From Arthrobacter rhizophilus (GTDB taxonomy: Bacteria; Actinomycetota; Actinomycetes; Actinomycetales; Micrococcaceae): DNA of 64,000 nucleotides. Position 1 is the stretch's first letter, and every line of letters starts with the position of its first letter. Under the pieces are notes generated by a model. It did not search any database and had not been told where the DNA came from. It worked only from the letters and a program-made list of their open reading frames with translations. Of the stretch, positions 7,949 to 15,844 are shown one piece after another. Location of the stretch: the NCBI RefSeq assembly GCF_026241105.1, contig NZ_JAPFFT010000018.1:33103-97102 (forward strand). Direction: 5' to 3'. The position numbers were made by a program, and so were the translations under genes.

Positions 7949-9409
7949 ATGCCCGTAATGACCGAGCCCGCCAGTAGCTTCATCAACGGCGCCTGGGTAG
8001 AAGGCGCCGGGGCCATCACCTACCGTTTCAACCCGGCAGCGCCGACCGAAGCGGTTACCGCATACCGTCAAGCAGGTTCCGAGGATCTGGCAAAGGCAAT
8101 GCAAGCCGCAACTGAGGCTGCGCCAGCTTGGGACCGGCTCGGAATTCTGGCCAGGGGTCGCATCCTGTCAGCTGCGGCGCGGCTGATCCGCGAACGGGCC
8201 GAAGAGATCGCTAGGACGATGACGGCAGAGCACGGCAAGACACTGGCAGAATCGCGGATGGAGGTCGACGCCTCGGCTGACACGTTTGACTACCACGCCG
8301 GCTCTGCTCGTAACCCGGTCGGCACTGAATACCCTTCCAGCCACCTTGACGAGCGCATCGTTACAGTCCGTAGGCCTTTAGGCATCATCGGTGTAATCAC
8401 GCCATGGAATTTCCCCTTGCAGATCCCGGCCTGGAAAATCGCTCCAGCCTTGCTGCATGGAAACACGGTGGTTTGGAAGTCTGCAAGCAACACCCCCGGC
8501 GTCTCTGTCCTCCTGATGGACATCCTTGCGAAAGCAGGCGTTCCCGCGGGCGTCGCGAACCTACTCCTAGGACCAGGTTCGCTCGGTTCTGAACTCGTCT
8601 CGCATCCGAAGATCGCCGGGGTGACATTCACGGGGTCCGTCCCCGTGGGCCACCAGATCCGCTCTATCGTCTGTGGTCGCGGCGCGAAGCTTCAAATGGA
8701 ACTCGGAGGGCACAATGCGACGCTCGTTCTCCCTGACGCCGACCCGGAACTGGCCGCCAGCAGTGCGGTCAACGCAGCCATGGGGTCTACCGGCCAGAAA
8801 TGCACCGCAACCCGCCGGATTATTCTCGTCGGCGACGGGCATGAGGAATTCCTTAAAAGGTTGACGGAGAAGGTCGCTGCCCTGGCTGTGGGCCCGGGCA
8901 CGGATCCATCGGTGCAGATTGGCCCGGTTGTGTCGGCTTCGGCACGGGACGAGATCACATCTGCGATCAGCCAAGCCCTCTCCGAAGGCGGGCAGATCAT
9001 TGCCCAGGCCGCGGTTCCGGACTCGGACGGATGCTATGTTCCGCCCACTGTCCTGACCGGGCCGGCATCTTTGACTATCTGCCATGAAGAGGTGTTCGGA
9101 CCCGTTGTGACAGTCCTGCGGGCTTCCACCCTGGATGATGCTATCGCGTTGGCGAACAGCACCGACTTCGGGCTGACAGCTGCGGTCTTCACAAGCGATG
9201 AACGTGCTGCCCGAAAATGCGTCACCTATCTGGACGCCGGGCTGGTGAAGATCAATGCGCCGTCCACTGGATCGGAACTGCACGCACCATTCGGCGGAAT
9301 GAAAGATTCAACATTCGCCGGGCCCCGTGAACAGAACAGTGAAGCCGCCGCAGCCTTCTTCACACATGAAAAGACTGCCTACCTGCGCCTCGCGCCCGAA
9401 AAGGCATGA
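7949..9409 (+). CDS. NAD(P)-dependent aldehyde dehydrogenase
   Basis: A 486-residue aldehyde dehydrogenase superfamily enzyme oxidising an aldehyde to the acid. Key features are the segment TPWNFPLQIPAWKIAPAL with WKSASN for cofactor binding, FTGSVPVG, the general-base glutamate in MELGGHNA, the catalytic cysteine C285 in TGQKCTATRR, and EEVFGPV near the C-terminus. It resembles succinate- and 2-oxoglutarate-semialdehyde dehydrogenases. It is the first gene of a compact operon and its stop overlaps the ATG of the next gene (ATGA). The start ATG follows an AAGAGG ribosome site. The substrate is not determined. Confidence 0.9.
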   Translation: MPVMTEPASSFINGAWVEGAGAITYRFNPAAPTEAVTAYRQAGSEDLAKAMQAATEAAPAWDRLGILARGRILSAAARLIRERAEEIARTMTAEHGKTLAESRMEVDASADTFDYHAGSARNPVGTEYPSSHLDERIVTVRRPLGIIGVITPWNFPLQIPAWKIAPALLHGNTVVWKSASNTPGVSVLLMDILAKAGVPAGVANLLLGPGSLGSELVSHPKIAGVTFTGSVPVGHQIRSIVCGRGAKLQMELGGHNATLVLPDADPELAASSAVNAAMGSTGQKCTATRRIILVGDGHEEFLKRLTEKVAALAVGPGTDPSVQIGPVVSASARDEITSAISQALSEGGQIIAQAAVPDSDGCYVPPTVLTGPASLTICHEEVFGPVVTVLRASTLDDAIALANSTDFGLTAAVFTSDERAARKCVTYLDAGLVKINAPSTGSELHAPFGGMKDSTFAGPREQNSEAAAAFFTHEKTAYLRLAPEKA

Positions 9410-11130
9410 TCATGACACTTCAGGACCACCGAGTCGTACCCAAGCTACGGCCCCCGCACGAGGTTCTCTCCGGCACCGACATGAACGGAGCCTGGGCCAC
9501 ACGTCACAGCTTCGCCCGCACCTTCCTCCGTCGCGCAGCAGCCCGGAGATGGTCCGTAACCAGGACCCGCCTCGAATTCGACGCCGAGGGCTGCGGTACG
9601 GCGGTCTACACCGTGGATGCCGAAGGCCGGAAGCTGAGCTTCATCGCCTTTTCCCGCACTTTGGATGAAAGCGAACGCACGGATCGTGTTATCGCTGATG
9701 CTTGGGACGTCACGGCCGCCCTCATCGACGGCGATCTCAACCCGGAACGGGAAGCGGACTTGCGGCGCAATGTCCCTATCCAGGAACGTGGCCGCGTTGA
9801 CCCTGACACGATCATCCTTACGAGGGCCAATCGCAGTGCCCGCTTCTTCGACTACGTCAGCGATTGCCTGGCCGCCGGCGACCAGCCAGATGTCGGTTTC
9901 ATCGGGCCCAGCCCGTACCTCATTCGAAGCACCGCGTTCTACGGCAACGGAAAATTCGGCCTGAAGGAGTTCTCCGACTTCCCTGCGGACCACCCGCTAG
10001 CCGTCCCATACCGCTCCCAAATGCTCACCGCCTGGCTGCTGCGCGAGCTCAGTATGGACATGGTGGAGCACGTCGCCCGCGAAAAGGCCTTGCAACGCGG
10101 CACGACAGCCGCCTCCCTCGACGCCGAGTGGGGCAAGTATCTGGGACTGGGCAACGCAACTGGCCTGGGCATGGTGCCCTTCGTTATCAACCATCCCGGC
10201 TATCTGGACGTGTGGTGCCGGTTGCGGGAGGTTCCACTCGCCGCAGGTCTCGGCCAGGACTATCGCCCCAACCATCCTGATCTCGCACGCGTTGCGGAAC
10301 TGCTCAGACAGGCGGACCGCTACCTTGCAGAGAAACACGCACTCGAAACTGCCCCGTTCCTGCCCACCGAAGCGATTAGGCCCCAACTACAACAACTCCT
10401 GGCGGAGTTGCAGACACACATTTCCACCGGGTCCGAGCCTGCCCGAGTGCTCGATCGCCTCCACGACCTCGCGACGGCCCTCAGCCCGGAAGCCCGTGGA
10501 CTCTTCGCCTCCATCGTCATTGAACTGCGCTCAGACTTTGACGATGCCGCGGAGGCCCTCCTCACAGTTCCCGACGCCACATGGTTCGACACTGCGATGC
10601 ACTGCTGGGAGCTGAAGCAGTTGCTCGACACGAATTATGGCTGGGTCCGCGCCTACGACTTCGCGGATCCGGAACGCGCAAGCTACTACTGGTTCTCCTC
10701 CGAAGCCAATGAAGAACCCCGTCGGGCACTACGCGCTGATCGCCACCCTGGCACAGTGGAACACTGCACTGACATCGCTCGCCGGATCAGCGCCCTCACG
10801 GAAGACCTGGAAAGGTTTCCGGCACACCGCAGCATCACGGAGTTTCTCCTGGCCCACCCCGGGCACCGCTTTGCCGCAGCCCGTATTCAGCAAACCCGGC
10901 CTTACTACTACGGAGAACTGCGGGACAACCTCATTGACGCCGAGTTCCTGCCCTTGAGCACCCAACGTTTTCAGCTGGCCACGTACGGGATGAACAACTT
11001 CAGCCCCCAATCCACCGACTGGCTACGCGTCACGCTGTTCAGCGGAGCTCCCCGGGTAGTGGACATCAACCACGGCACCGACGCCGATGATTGGCTCTTC
11101 CCCACCGCACCGAAGGAGCCGGCACGATGA
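9406..11130 (+). CDS. Uncharacterised 574-aa protein in the LysR/ALDH/M19 operon
   Basis: I do not recognise a family for this protein. It is translationally coupled at both ends (ATGA with the aldehyde dehydrogenase before, ATGA with the M19-like gene after). No signal peptide, membrane segment or standard cofactor motif is visible, so it is probably a soluble cytoplasmic protein. Notable stretches are DVGFIGPSPYLIRSTAFYGN, YLGLGNATGLGMVPFVINHP (followed by the charged RLREVPLAAGLG), and near the C-terminus RPYYYGELRDNL and NFSPQSTDWLRVTLFSGAPR. The glycine/asparagine-rich GNATGLGM run looks like a ligand- or catalytic-site loop. Its position inside the operon argues for an enzyme of the same pathway. 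Confidence 0.85.
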   Translation: MIMTLQDHRVVPKLRPPHEVLSGTDMNGAWATRHSFARTFLRRAAARRWSVTRTRLEFDAEGCGTAVYTVDAEGRKLSFIAFSRTLDESERTDRVIADAWDVTAALIDGDLNPEREADLRRNVPIQERGRVDPDTIILTRANRSARFFDYVSDCLAAGDQPDVGFIGPSPYLIRSTAFYGNGKFGLKEFSDFPADHPLAVPYRSQMLTAWLLRELSMDMVEHVAREKALQRGTTAASLDAEWGKYLGLGNATGLGMVPFVINHPGYLDVWCRLREVPLAAGLGQDYRPNHPDLARVAELLRQADRYLAEKHALETAPFLPTEAIRPQLQQLLAELQTHISTGSEPARVLDRLHDLATALSPEARGLFASIVIELRSDFDDAAEALLTVPDATWFDTAMHCWELKQLLDTNYGWVRAYDFADPERASYYWFSSEANEEPRRALRADRHPGTVEHCTDIARRISALTEDLERFPAHRSITEFLLAHPGHRFAAARIQQTRPYYYGELRDNLIDAEFLPLSTQRFQLATYGMNNFSPQSTDWLRVTLFSGAPRVVDINHGTDADDWLFPTAPKEPAR

Positions 11131-12119
11131 GTCTTCATGAGCGGCTTACCGTCGTCGATGGACTCCAGATCAGCAATTGGGACCGTTCTGTCCTGGAGGA
11201 ACTTCGCACTGGCGGCGTCAGCGCCGTCAACGCCACCTGCGCCGTCTGGGAAAACGCCGCCGATACCCTCCGGTCGGTAGGCCAGTGGCTGGAACTCGCG
11301 AACCGCAACAAGGATCTTGTGTTCCTTGCAGAAAGCGGGGAGGACATCGACAAAGCGAAGCGGCAGAACAGAATTGCCGTGTTCCTGGGATTCCAGAACA
11401 CAAGCCCTTTCGAAGATGACTACCGAAACGTGGAGCTCTTCCATCGGCTCGGCGTCCGGATAGCCCAACTGACTTACAACAACCAAAACCTTCTCGGTGG
11501 CGGGTGCTTTGAGTCCAACGATGCCGGCCTCACCCGGTATGGCCGCGTAGTTGTGGAGGAGATGAATCGGGTGGGAATGCTCATCGACCTTTCGCACGTA
11601 GGGTACAGGACCAGTCGTGAAGCCATCGAGGCCTCATCGGTCCCGGTCTCCATCACCCATTCCAACCCTCTCTGGTTCTATGACACACCCCGCAACAAGC
11701 CCCACGAGGTCATCCAGCCCCTCGTCGAGCGGGGCGGTGTCATCGGTTGCTGCCTGTACCCGACTGTCAGCGGCGGGGAGCAGGTCACCCTCGAAAGTTT
11801 CTGCAGCATGGTCTCGCGAATGGTCGACTTGTACGGCCCCGCCAGCATTGGTATCGGAAGTGACTGCACAAGAGGCTGGAACCAGGAATTTGTCGGCTGG
11901 CTCCGCAATGGCCGGTGGCAGCCCCTTCATCCAGAAGACGCTCCCACTTGGCCGGTGTGGCCGAACTGGTTCAGCGGTCCCCTGGATTTCCCCCGGCTCA
12001 CGGAGGGTTTGTCGTCGGCCGGCCTGACCGACGACACCATCGGCGCTGTCATGGGTGGCAACTGGAGCCGGCTATTCACCGAAGTCATGGACACCACGAA
12101 GGAACACGCGCATGTCTGA
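11127..12119 (+). CDS. M19 (membrane dipeptidase) superfamily amidohydrolase lacking HxD
   Basis: A 330-residue TIM-barrel metallohydrolase related to renal/membrane dipeptidases. The family landmarks QLTYNNQNLLGGG, GMLIDLSHVGYRT, PVSITHSNP, the segment RNKPHEVIQPLVERGGVIGC and the C-terminal GGNWSRLF are present. The N-terminal HxD metal pair that normally follows the first strand (as in DGHxD) is replaced by VVDGLQISNW, so the metal site must differ from the classical dipeptidase. The ATG at 11127 overlaps the preceding stop; an in-frame ATG at 11091 is rejected because it lies well inside the upstream gene. Dipeptidase activity should not be assumed. Confidence 0.8.
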   Translation: MSLHERLTVVDGLQISNWDRSVLEELRTGGVSAVNATCAVWENAADTLRSVGQWLELANRNKDLVFLAESGEDIDKAKRQNRIAVFLGFQNTSPFEDDYRNVELFHRLGVRIAQLTYNNQNLLGGGCFESNDAGLTRYGRVVVEEMNRVGMLIDLSHVGYRTSREAIEASSVPVSITHSNPLWFYDTPRNKPHEVIQPLVERGGVIGCCLYPTVSGGEQVTLESFCSMVSRMVDLYGPASIGIGSDCTRGWNQEFVGWLRNGRWQPLHPEDAPTWPVWPNWFSGPLDFPRLTEGLSSAGLTDDTIGAVMGGNWSRLFTEVMDTTKEHAHV

Positions 12120-12855
12120 CACCATCGCCCAGACGGCACACGAAGCCGGCCCACCGGCCCGGACGATTTCCATCCAACCACGCGAAATCAAGGAGGCAGC
12201 CTACAGGGCTCTTTGTGCGGCAGGCGCGGACCCCGCCGAAGCCCAGGAGGGGGCCTTCGCGATTCTCCGCGCGGAATCCGACAACCACAACGGACTCGGT
12301 CAGCTCAAGGCATTGATCGACGCGGACTGGGAAACACCGTCCCAGCCCGCGACGGCGGCCCCCGCCTTCTGGGACTGCGGAAACCTGACGGACCTCGTCA
12401 CCACCCGCCAACCCGGGCTGCGCACAGCCCTGCAGCTCATGGACTGTGCCTTGGACTCCGGCGCGGACGAAATCTCCGCGGCTCGAACCAGCAGTCCTTG
12501 CATCCCAGCCCAGCTCTGGAACGACCTGCTGATCCGGCGCTCAGCTTCGTTGCAAAGGACAATCATTCTGGCCACATCCACGGCAGGCACCGAAAAAGGG
12601 GAAACTGCCCGAATTGAATACCGGACCCTCACCGGCCAAGGAGTCATCACCAGTCAGGAGCCTCCCCACAGAGTGATCAATTCGCTTCCCGACGGACATC
12701 AAGACGGAGAGATGACGAGCATCATCGTGCTGCCAACTACTTCTCCCCTAGATCCGAAGACAAGTTCCATTCCCACCAAGCCCCTGAAAGTCAGCGAACA
12801 AGAATGGCAGAAGATGTACCAGTTGTCCCGGAAATTCCTGGTGCCGGACACATGA
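12112..12855 (+). CDS. Uncharacterised 247-aa protein of the catabolic operon (possibly DUF3726-like)
   Basis: The N-terminus (residues about 17-50, IQPREIKEAAYRALCAAGAD then EAQEGAFAILRAE) resembles the helical start of DUF3726 or malate/lactate dehydrogenase-2-like proteins, but I cannot make a firm family assignment. No membrane segment or signal peptide is visible. It overlaps the M19-like gene by eight bases, with AAGGA eight bases before its ATG, and its own stop overlaps the RidA ATG. This coupling argues for a subunit or accessory enzyme of the same pathway. Confidence 0.75.
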   Translation: MSDTIAQTAHEAGPPARTISIQPREIKEAAYRALCAAGADPAEAQEGAFAILRAESDNHNGLGQLKALIDADWETPSQPATAAPAFWDCGNLTDLVTTRQPGLRTALQLMDCALDSGADEISAARTSSPCIPAQLWNDLLIRRSASLQRTIILATSTAGTEKGETARIEYRTLTGQGVITSQEPPHRVINSLPDGHQDGEMTSIIVLPTTSPLDPKTSSIPTKPLKVSEQEWQKMYQLSRKFLVPDT

Positions 12856-13232
12856 ATACCATAGTGAGAACCCAGTTCACAGACGGCAATCCCCGGCCTT
12901 ACTCCGCCTCCGCAGCAATCGGCGGTCTCGTCTTCATGTGCGGCCAAGTACCGTCCCGCGACGACGGAACCGTACCAGCTGACATGCCTGGCCAGGTTAT
13001 CCAGGCTTTCGACAACCTGGAAGCGGCCCTCAATCGCGCGGGGTCGAGTCTCTCACATCTTCTCAAACTCACCGTTTTCCTGGCCGACCTCGACGAGTTT
13101 GATCAGTACAACGCCGCCTATCTCACAAGGCTCAGCGGCTACCCTCTGCCTCCCCGCACCACCGTTCAGGTAGCGAGGTTCAGGGGCGAGAAGCGCATCG
13201 AAGTCGATGCCATCGCAACAACAACAGCGTGA
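12852..13232 (+). CDS. RidA/YjgF/UK114 family protein
   Basis: A 126-residue RidA-superfamily protein, with GLVFMCGQVP, IQAFDNLEAALNRAGSSLSH, and TVFLADLDEFDQYN followed by the RidA signature LPPRTTVQVARF, including the arginine that binds the substrate carboxylate in active deaminases. RidA proteins hydrolyse reactive enamine/imine intermediates to ketones plus ammonia. In this operon it suggests that an imine or enamine forms during breakdown of an amino compound. The ATG at 12852 overlaps the preceding TGA. An in-frame ATG at 12804 would add 16 residues lying inside the upstream gene. Confidence 0.85.
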   Translation: MNTIVRTQFTDGNPRPYSASAAIGGLVFMCGQVPSRDDGTVPADMPGQVIQAFDNLEAALNRAGSSLSHLLKLTVFLADLDEFDQYNAAYLTRLSGYPLPPRTTVQVARFRGEKRIEVDAIATTTA

Positions 13233-13265
13233 CCGTATGAACGTACGGATCTGCTGGGGTATCCA

Positions 13266-14654
13266 ATGACGCTATCCCCTTCCCGGATCGGAACCATCAT
13301 GCTCCTCCCAACCAAAACCACCGAGGTTACCCTTGACTCGGCGCCACTCAATTCGTTCCACAAACGCCTTACCCTTTTCAGTTCAGGGGGTCCGTTCCTC
13401 GACGGATATATCCTCGCCATCATCGGCATCGCTTTGGTGCAAGTCATTCCCGCCTGGCATATGAATGACTGGTGGAACGGTCTCATCGGCGCCTCAGCGC
13501 TGATCGGCGTCTTCCTCGGCGGCTTGATCTTCGGAAACCTGACCGACAAAATCGGGCGCAAACTTATGTACACGATCGACCTCATTGCCATCATCGTGTT
13601 CTCCATCGCCCAGTTTTTCGTTCAGGAACCGTGGCAGCTGTTCGTCCTGCGGCTCATGATCGGCATCGCGGTGGGCGCCGACTATCCCATCGCAACCGCT
13701 CTCGTCGCAGAATTTGTCCCAAAGAATTGGCGTGCCCGCCTCCTTGGCGGCCTCAATGCCATGTGGTTTGTCGGGGCGACAGTAGCCGCCTTCATCGGTT
13801 ATTGGCTTCTGTCCTTCGAGGACGGGTGGCGATGGATGTTGCTGTCCTCTGCCGTTCCCGCACTGCTGATCCTCATCGCAAGGGCCACCATCCCTGAATC
13901 TCCCCATTGGCTCGTCGGGAAGGGCCGTCACGAGGAAGCCCTCGATATCCTCAAGAAGACCATCGGCGAGGGCGCGACGCTGGACGGAATCACGGCACAC
14001 GATCCGAACGCCGCCAAGCTCAGCACCGCGAAAGCCTTCCGGCTGGTGCTGACCGGCGGCTATCTGAATCGAGTCGTCTTCATCTCAATTTTCTGGACTT
14101 GCACCATCGTCACGCTGTTCTCGATCTACGCCTTCGGTCCACAGATCCTCGCGCTGTTCAACCTCCAGTCTGGTGACGAGGCGAACATCGGCTACGGACT
14201 GATCAACCTGTTCTTCCTCGTTGGCAACATCGTCGCTCTCCTGGTCGTGGACAAACTCGGCCGGCGGCCAGTCCTGATTTGGGGCTTCGTCCTCTCCGGC
14301 GTCGGGCTCCTTTTCCTCGCAGTGTTCCCGAACGCACCGCTCGCCCTGATCGCTCTGGCCTTCGCCTTCTACGCGATCTTCAACGGCGGACCTTCAATTC
14401 TCGAATGGATCTACCCCAACGAACTCTTCCCGACCAAAGTCCGGGCGACCGCCGTCGGCCTTTGCACGGGAACCAGCAGGGTTGGAGCCGCCATCGGCAC
14501 GTTCGCTACTCCGCTAGCACTGACACATCTCGGTCTCTCCGGGACCATGTGGATCGCGGCGGGCATCGCACTCATCGGCGCAGCAGTCAGCTACTTCATG
14601 GCTCCCGAGACCAAGGGCCAGAACCTCGAAGAAGCAGCCTCCCTTCACATGTGA
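13266..14654 (+). CDS. MFS transporter (sugar/metabolite:proton symporter type)
   Basis: A 462-residue 12-helix major facilitator. The loop 2-3 motif GNLTDKIGRKLMYTID and its counterpart VDKLGRRPVLIWG, plus WLVGKGRHEEAL and YPNELFPTKVRATAVGL, are characteristic of the sugar porter/metabolite:H+ symporter group. It follows ridA by 33 bp and closes the operon before a strong terminator, so it is the likely importer of the pathway substrate. An internal ATG at 13299 is an alternative start. The substrate is unknown. Confidence 0.88.
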   Translation: MTLSPSRIGTIMLLPTKTTEVTLDSAPLNSFHKRLTLFSSGGPFLDGYILAIIGIALVQVIPAWHMNDWWNGLIGASALIGVFLGGLIFGNLTDKIGRKLMYTIDLIAIIVFSIAQFFVQEPWQLFVLRLMIGIAVGADYPIATALVAEFVPKNWRARLLGGLNAMWFVGATVAAFIGYWLLSFEDGWRWMLLSSAVPALLILIARATIPESPHWLVGKGRHEEALDILKKTIGEGATLDGITAHDPNAAKLSTAKAFRLVLTGGYLNRVVFISIFWTCTIVTLFSIYAFGPQILALFNLQSGDEANIGYGLINLFFLVGNIVALLVVDKLGRRPVLIWGFVLSGVGLLFLAVFPNAPLALIALAFAFYAIFNGGPSILEWIYPNELFPTKVRATAVGLCTGTSRVGAAIGTFATPLALTHLGLSGTMWIAAGIALIGAAVSYFMAPETKGQNLEEAASLHM

Positions 14655-14693
14655 CGTCCGAAGCCGCTGCCAACCGGGGAACAAATCCGCAGT

Positions 14694-14729
14694 GGGAGCA
14701 GCCAGTTTCAAGAAGGACTGGCTGCTCCC
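14694..14729 (+). terminator. Terminator of the LysR-controlled operon
   Basis: Perfect 13-bp stem GGGAGCAGCCAGT / ACTGGCTGCTCCC with a 10-base loop, 40 bp after the MFS stop codon. No clear T-run follows. Confidence 0.75.
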
Positions 14730-14739
14730 GCAGATCACT

Positions 14740-14814
14740 TGAGCGAGCGTTCGGCCATCCGGCCTCATACGTGAGCGAGCGTGCGCCGGGGACAAGCCAT
14801 AGGTGAGCGAGCGT
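14740..14814. repeat. Array 3 of the TGAGCGAGCGT periodic repeat
   Basis: Three exact TGAGCGAGCGT cores begin at 14740, 14772 and 14804, each exactly 32 bp apart. This is the cleanest example of the family. The interspersed 21 bp differ between units, except for a CATAC or CATAG box before the second and third cores. Confidence 0.85.
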
Positions 14815-14919
14815 CGGCAGGGACCGACCCCTAGTCCCCCGGCCCTGCGTCGGCTAGTCTGCTTTCACGGCCTGCCAGGCCCGCAGTTCAGGCATCAAGG
14901 ACGATCATGAGGAGCAAGA

Positions 14920-15129
14920 ATGGCTGACCACACATATAGCGTTTCCGAAATTGTTGGAACCTCGTCCGAAGGCGTCGACGCCGCCATCAAGAACGGGATC
15001 GCGGCTGCCAGCCAGACCCTCCGCAATCTCGACTGGTTCGAGGTGAAGGAAATCCGCGGCCACCTAAGCGAGGGCGCCGTTGGCGACTGGCAGGTAACTA
15101 TCAAGCTTGGCTTCCGCTTGGAGCGTTAG
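14920..15129 (+). CDS. Dodecin family flavin-binding protein
   Basis: A 69-residue protein matching the dodecin family in length and motifs: YSVSEIVGTSSEGVDAAIKN, then the central tryptophan and ligand region LRNLDWFEVKEIRGHL, and a GDWQVTIKLGF C-terminal strand. Dodecins form hollow dodecamers that store or buffer flavins. It is monocistronic, between repeat array 3 and a strong terminator. Confidence 0.9.
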   Translation: MADHTYSVSEIVGTSSEGVDAAIKNGIAAASQTLRNLDWFEVKEIRGHLSEGAVGDWQVTIKLGFRLER

Positions 15130-15167
15130 AAACCGAGAGCGTTAGGCCCTACAAAGACCAAAACGAC

Positions 15168-15207
15168 GATGGCCGTCAGCCTTTCTGTGGAAAGGCTGAC
15201 GGCCATC
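15168..15207. terminator. Strong bidirectional terminator after dodecin
   Basis: 18-bp perfect stem (15168-15185 with 15190-15207) and a TGTG tetraloop, between the dodecin gene and the convergent small genes on the other strand. Confidence 0.85.
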
Positions 15208-15223
15208 AGTTGCGAGGCTGGAC

Positions 15224-15496
15224 TCACCCGCGGGTCCAGACTTGGACGGGGTCACCGCCACAGAGGAGTCGCCGGCCACGGCCGGCAAATTCGATCCACA
15301 GGAATTCGTGGTCGGACGAAACTTCGTCCACCAGCCCAGCGTCGAAGCCCCACTTCTCTTCGTAGATCCAAACGGTCTCGCCGCGGGTGAGTTCGGACCA
15401 CTTCGACGGCGGCAGGTTCAGTGACGCTCCAGCGGGCCGCTGGGCCGACGTCGTGAAGTGGCTTGGACCCCAAGCCCCTATGGTTTCGGGACTCAT
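15224..15496 (-). CDS. Small hypothetical protein (90 aa)
   Basis: A 90-residue soluble protein with no family I recognise. The C-terminal half (WSELTRGETVWIYEEKWGFD, DHEFLWIEFAGRG and DPVQVWTRG) looks like a small beta-barrel fold. The ATG overlaps the stop of the upstream 68-residue ORF by four bases (ATGA), so the two are co-translated. Competing ORFs in this stretch have arginine-rich, shadow-like composition. Confidence 0.6.
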   Translation of the reverse strand: MSPETIGAWGPSHFTTSAQRPAGASLNLPPSKWSELTRGETVWIYEEKWGFDAGLVDEVSSDHEFLWIEFAGRGRRLLCGGDPVQVWTRG

Positions 15497-15699
15497 CGGG
15501 ATTCAGCGAGCAGGTACTGGCGATGCCACACTGTTGCCGCGCCATTGTGGGACGGGAAGACGTGGCCCTCGAAAAAGGTGTGCACGACGTGGGGTTCGCC
15601 TTCAGGGCTCCACTGACCGGATGCCGGGCAATGCGAGCCTGTGGATCCCGCGGACCCGGCGGTGGCTACCCGTTCCCGCAGCAGCGCGATGCGTTTCAT
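15493..15699 (-). CDS. Small hypothetical protein (68 aa)
   Basis: A 68-residue protein translationally coupled to the 90-residue gene that follows. Its pattern, HCPASGQWSP, then VHTFFEGHVFPSHNG and VWHRQY, resembles small proteins with a P-x-S-G-x-W and G-x-x-F-P-x-x-x-G arrangement, but no function is known. The composition is unlike a shadow frame, and the four-base overlap with its neighbour supports translation. Confidence 0.55.
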   Translation of the reverse strand: MKRIALLRERVATAGSAGSTGSHCPASGQWSPEGEPHVVHTFFEGHVFPSHNGAATVWHRQYLLAESR

Positions 15700-15844
15700 C
15701 GTTGAATTCCATCCTTGATATGCGAAAAGGTCTGGATTCAGCCTAGAACGCCATACAAGGGCCGCCCAATGGGCACATAGACAGAATCATGCCAATTCAC
15801 TATGCAGCAGCACAGTGACATGGAGCACATTTTGCTGAAACCCC

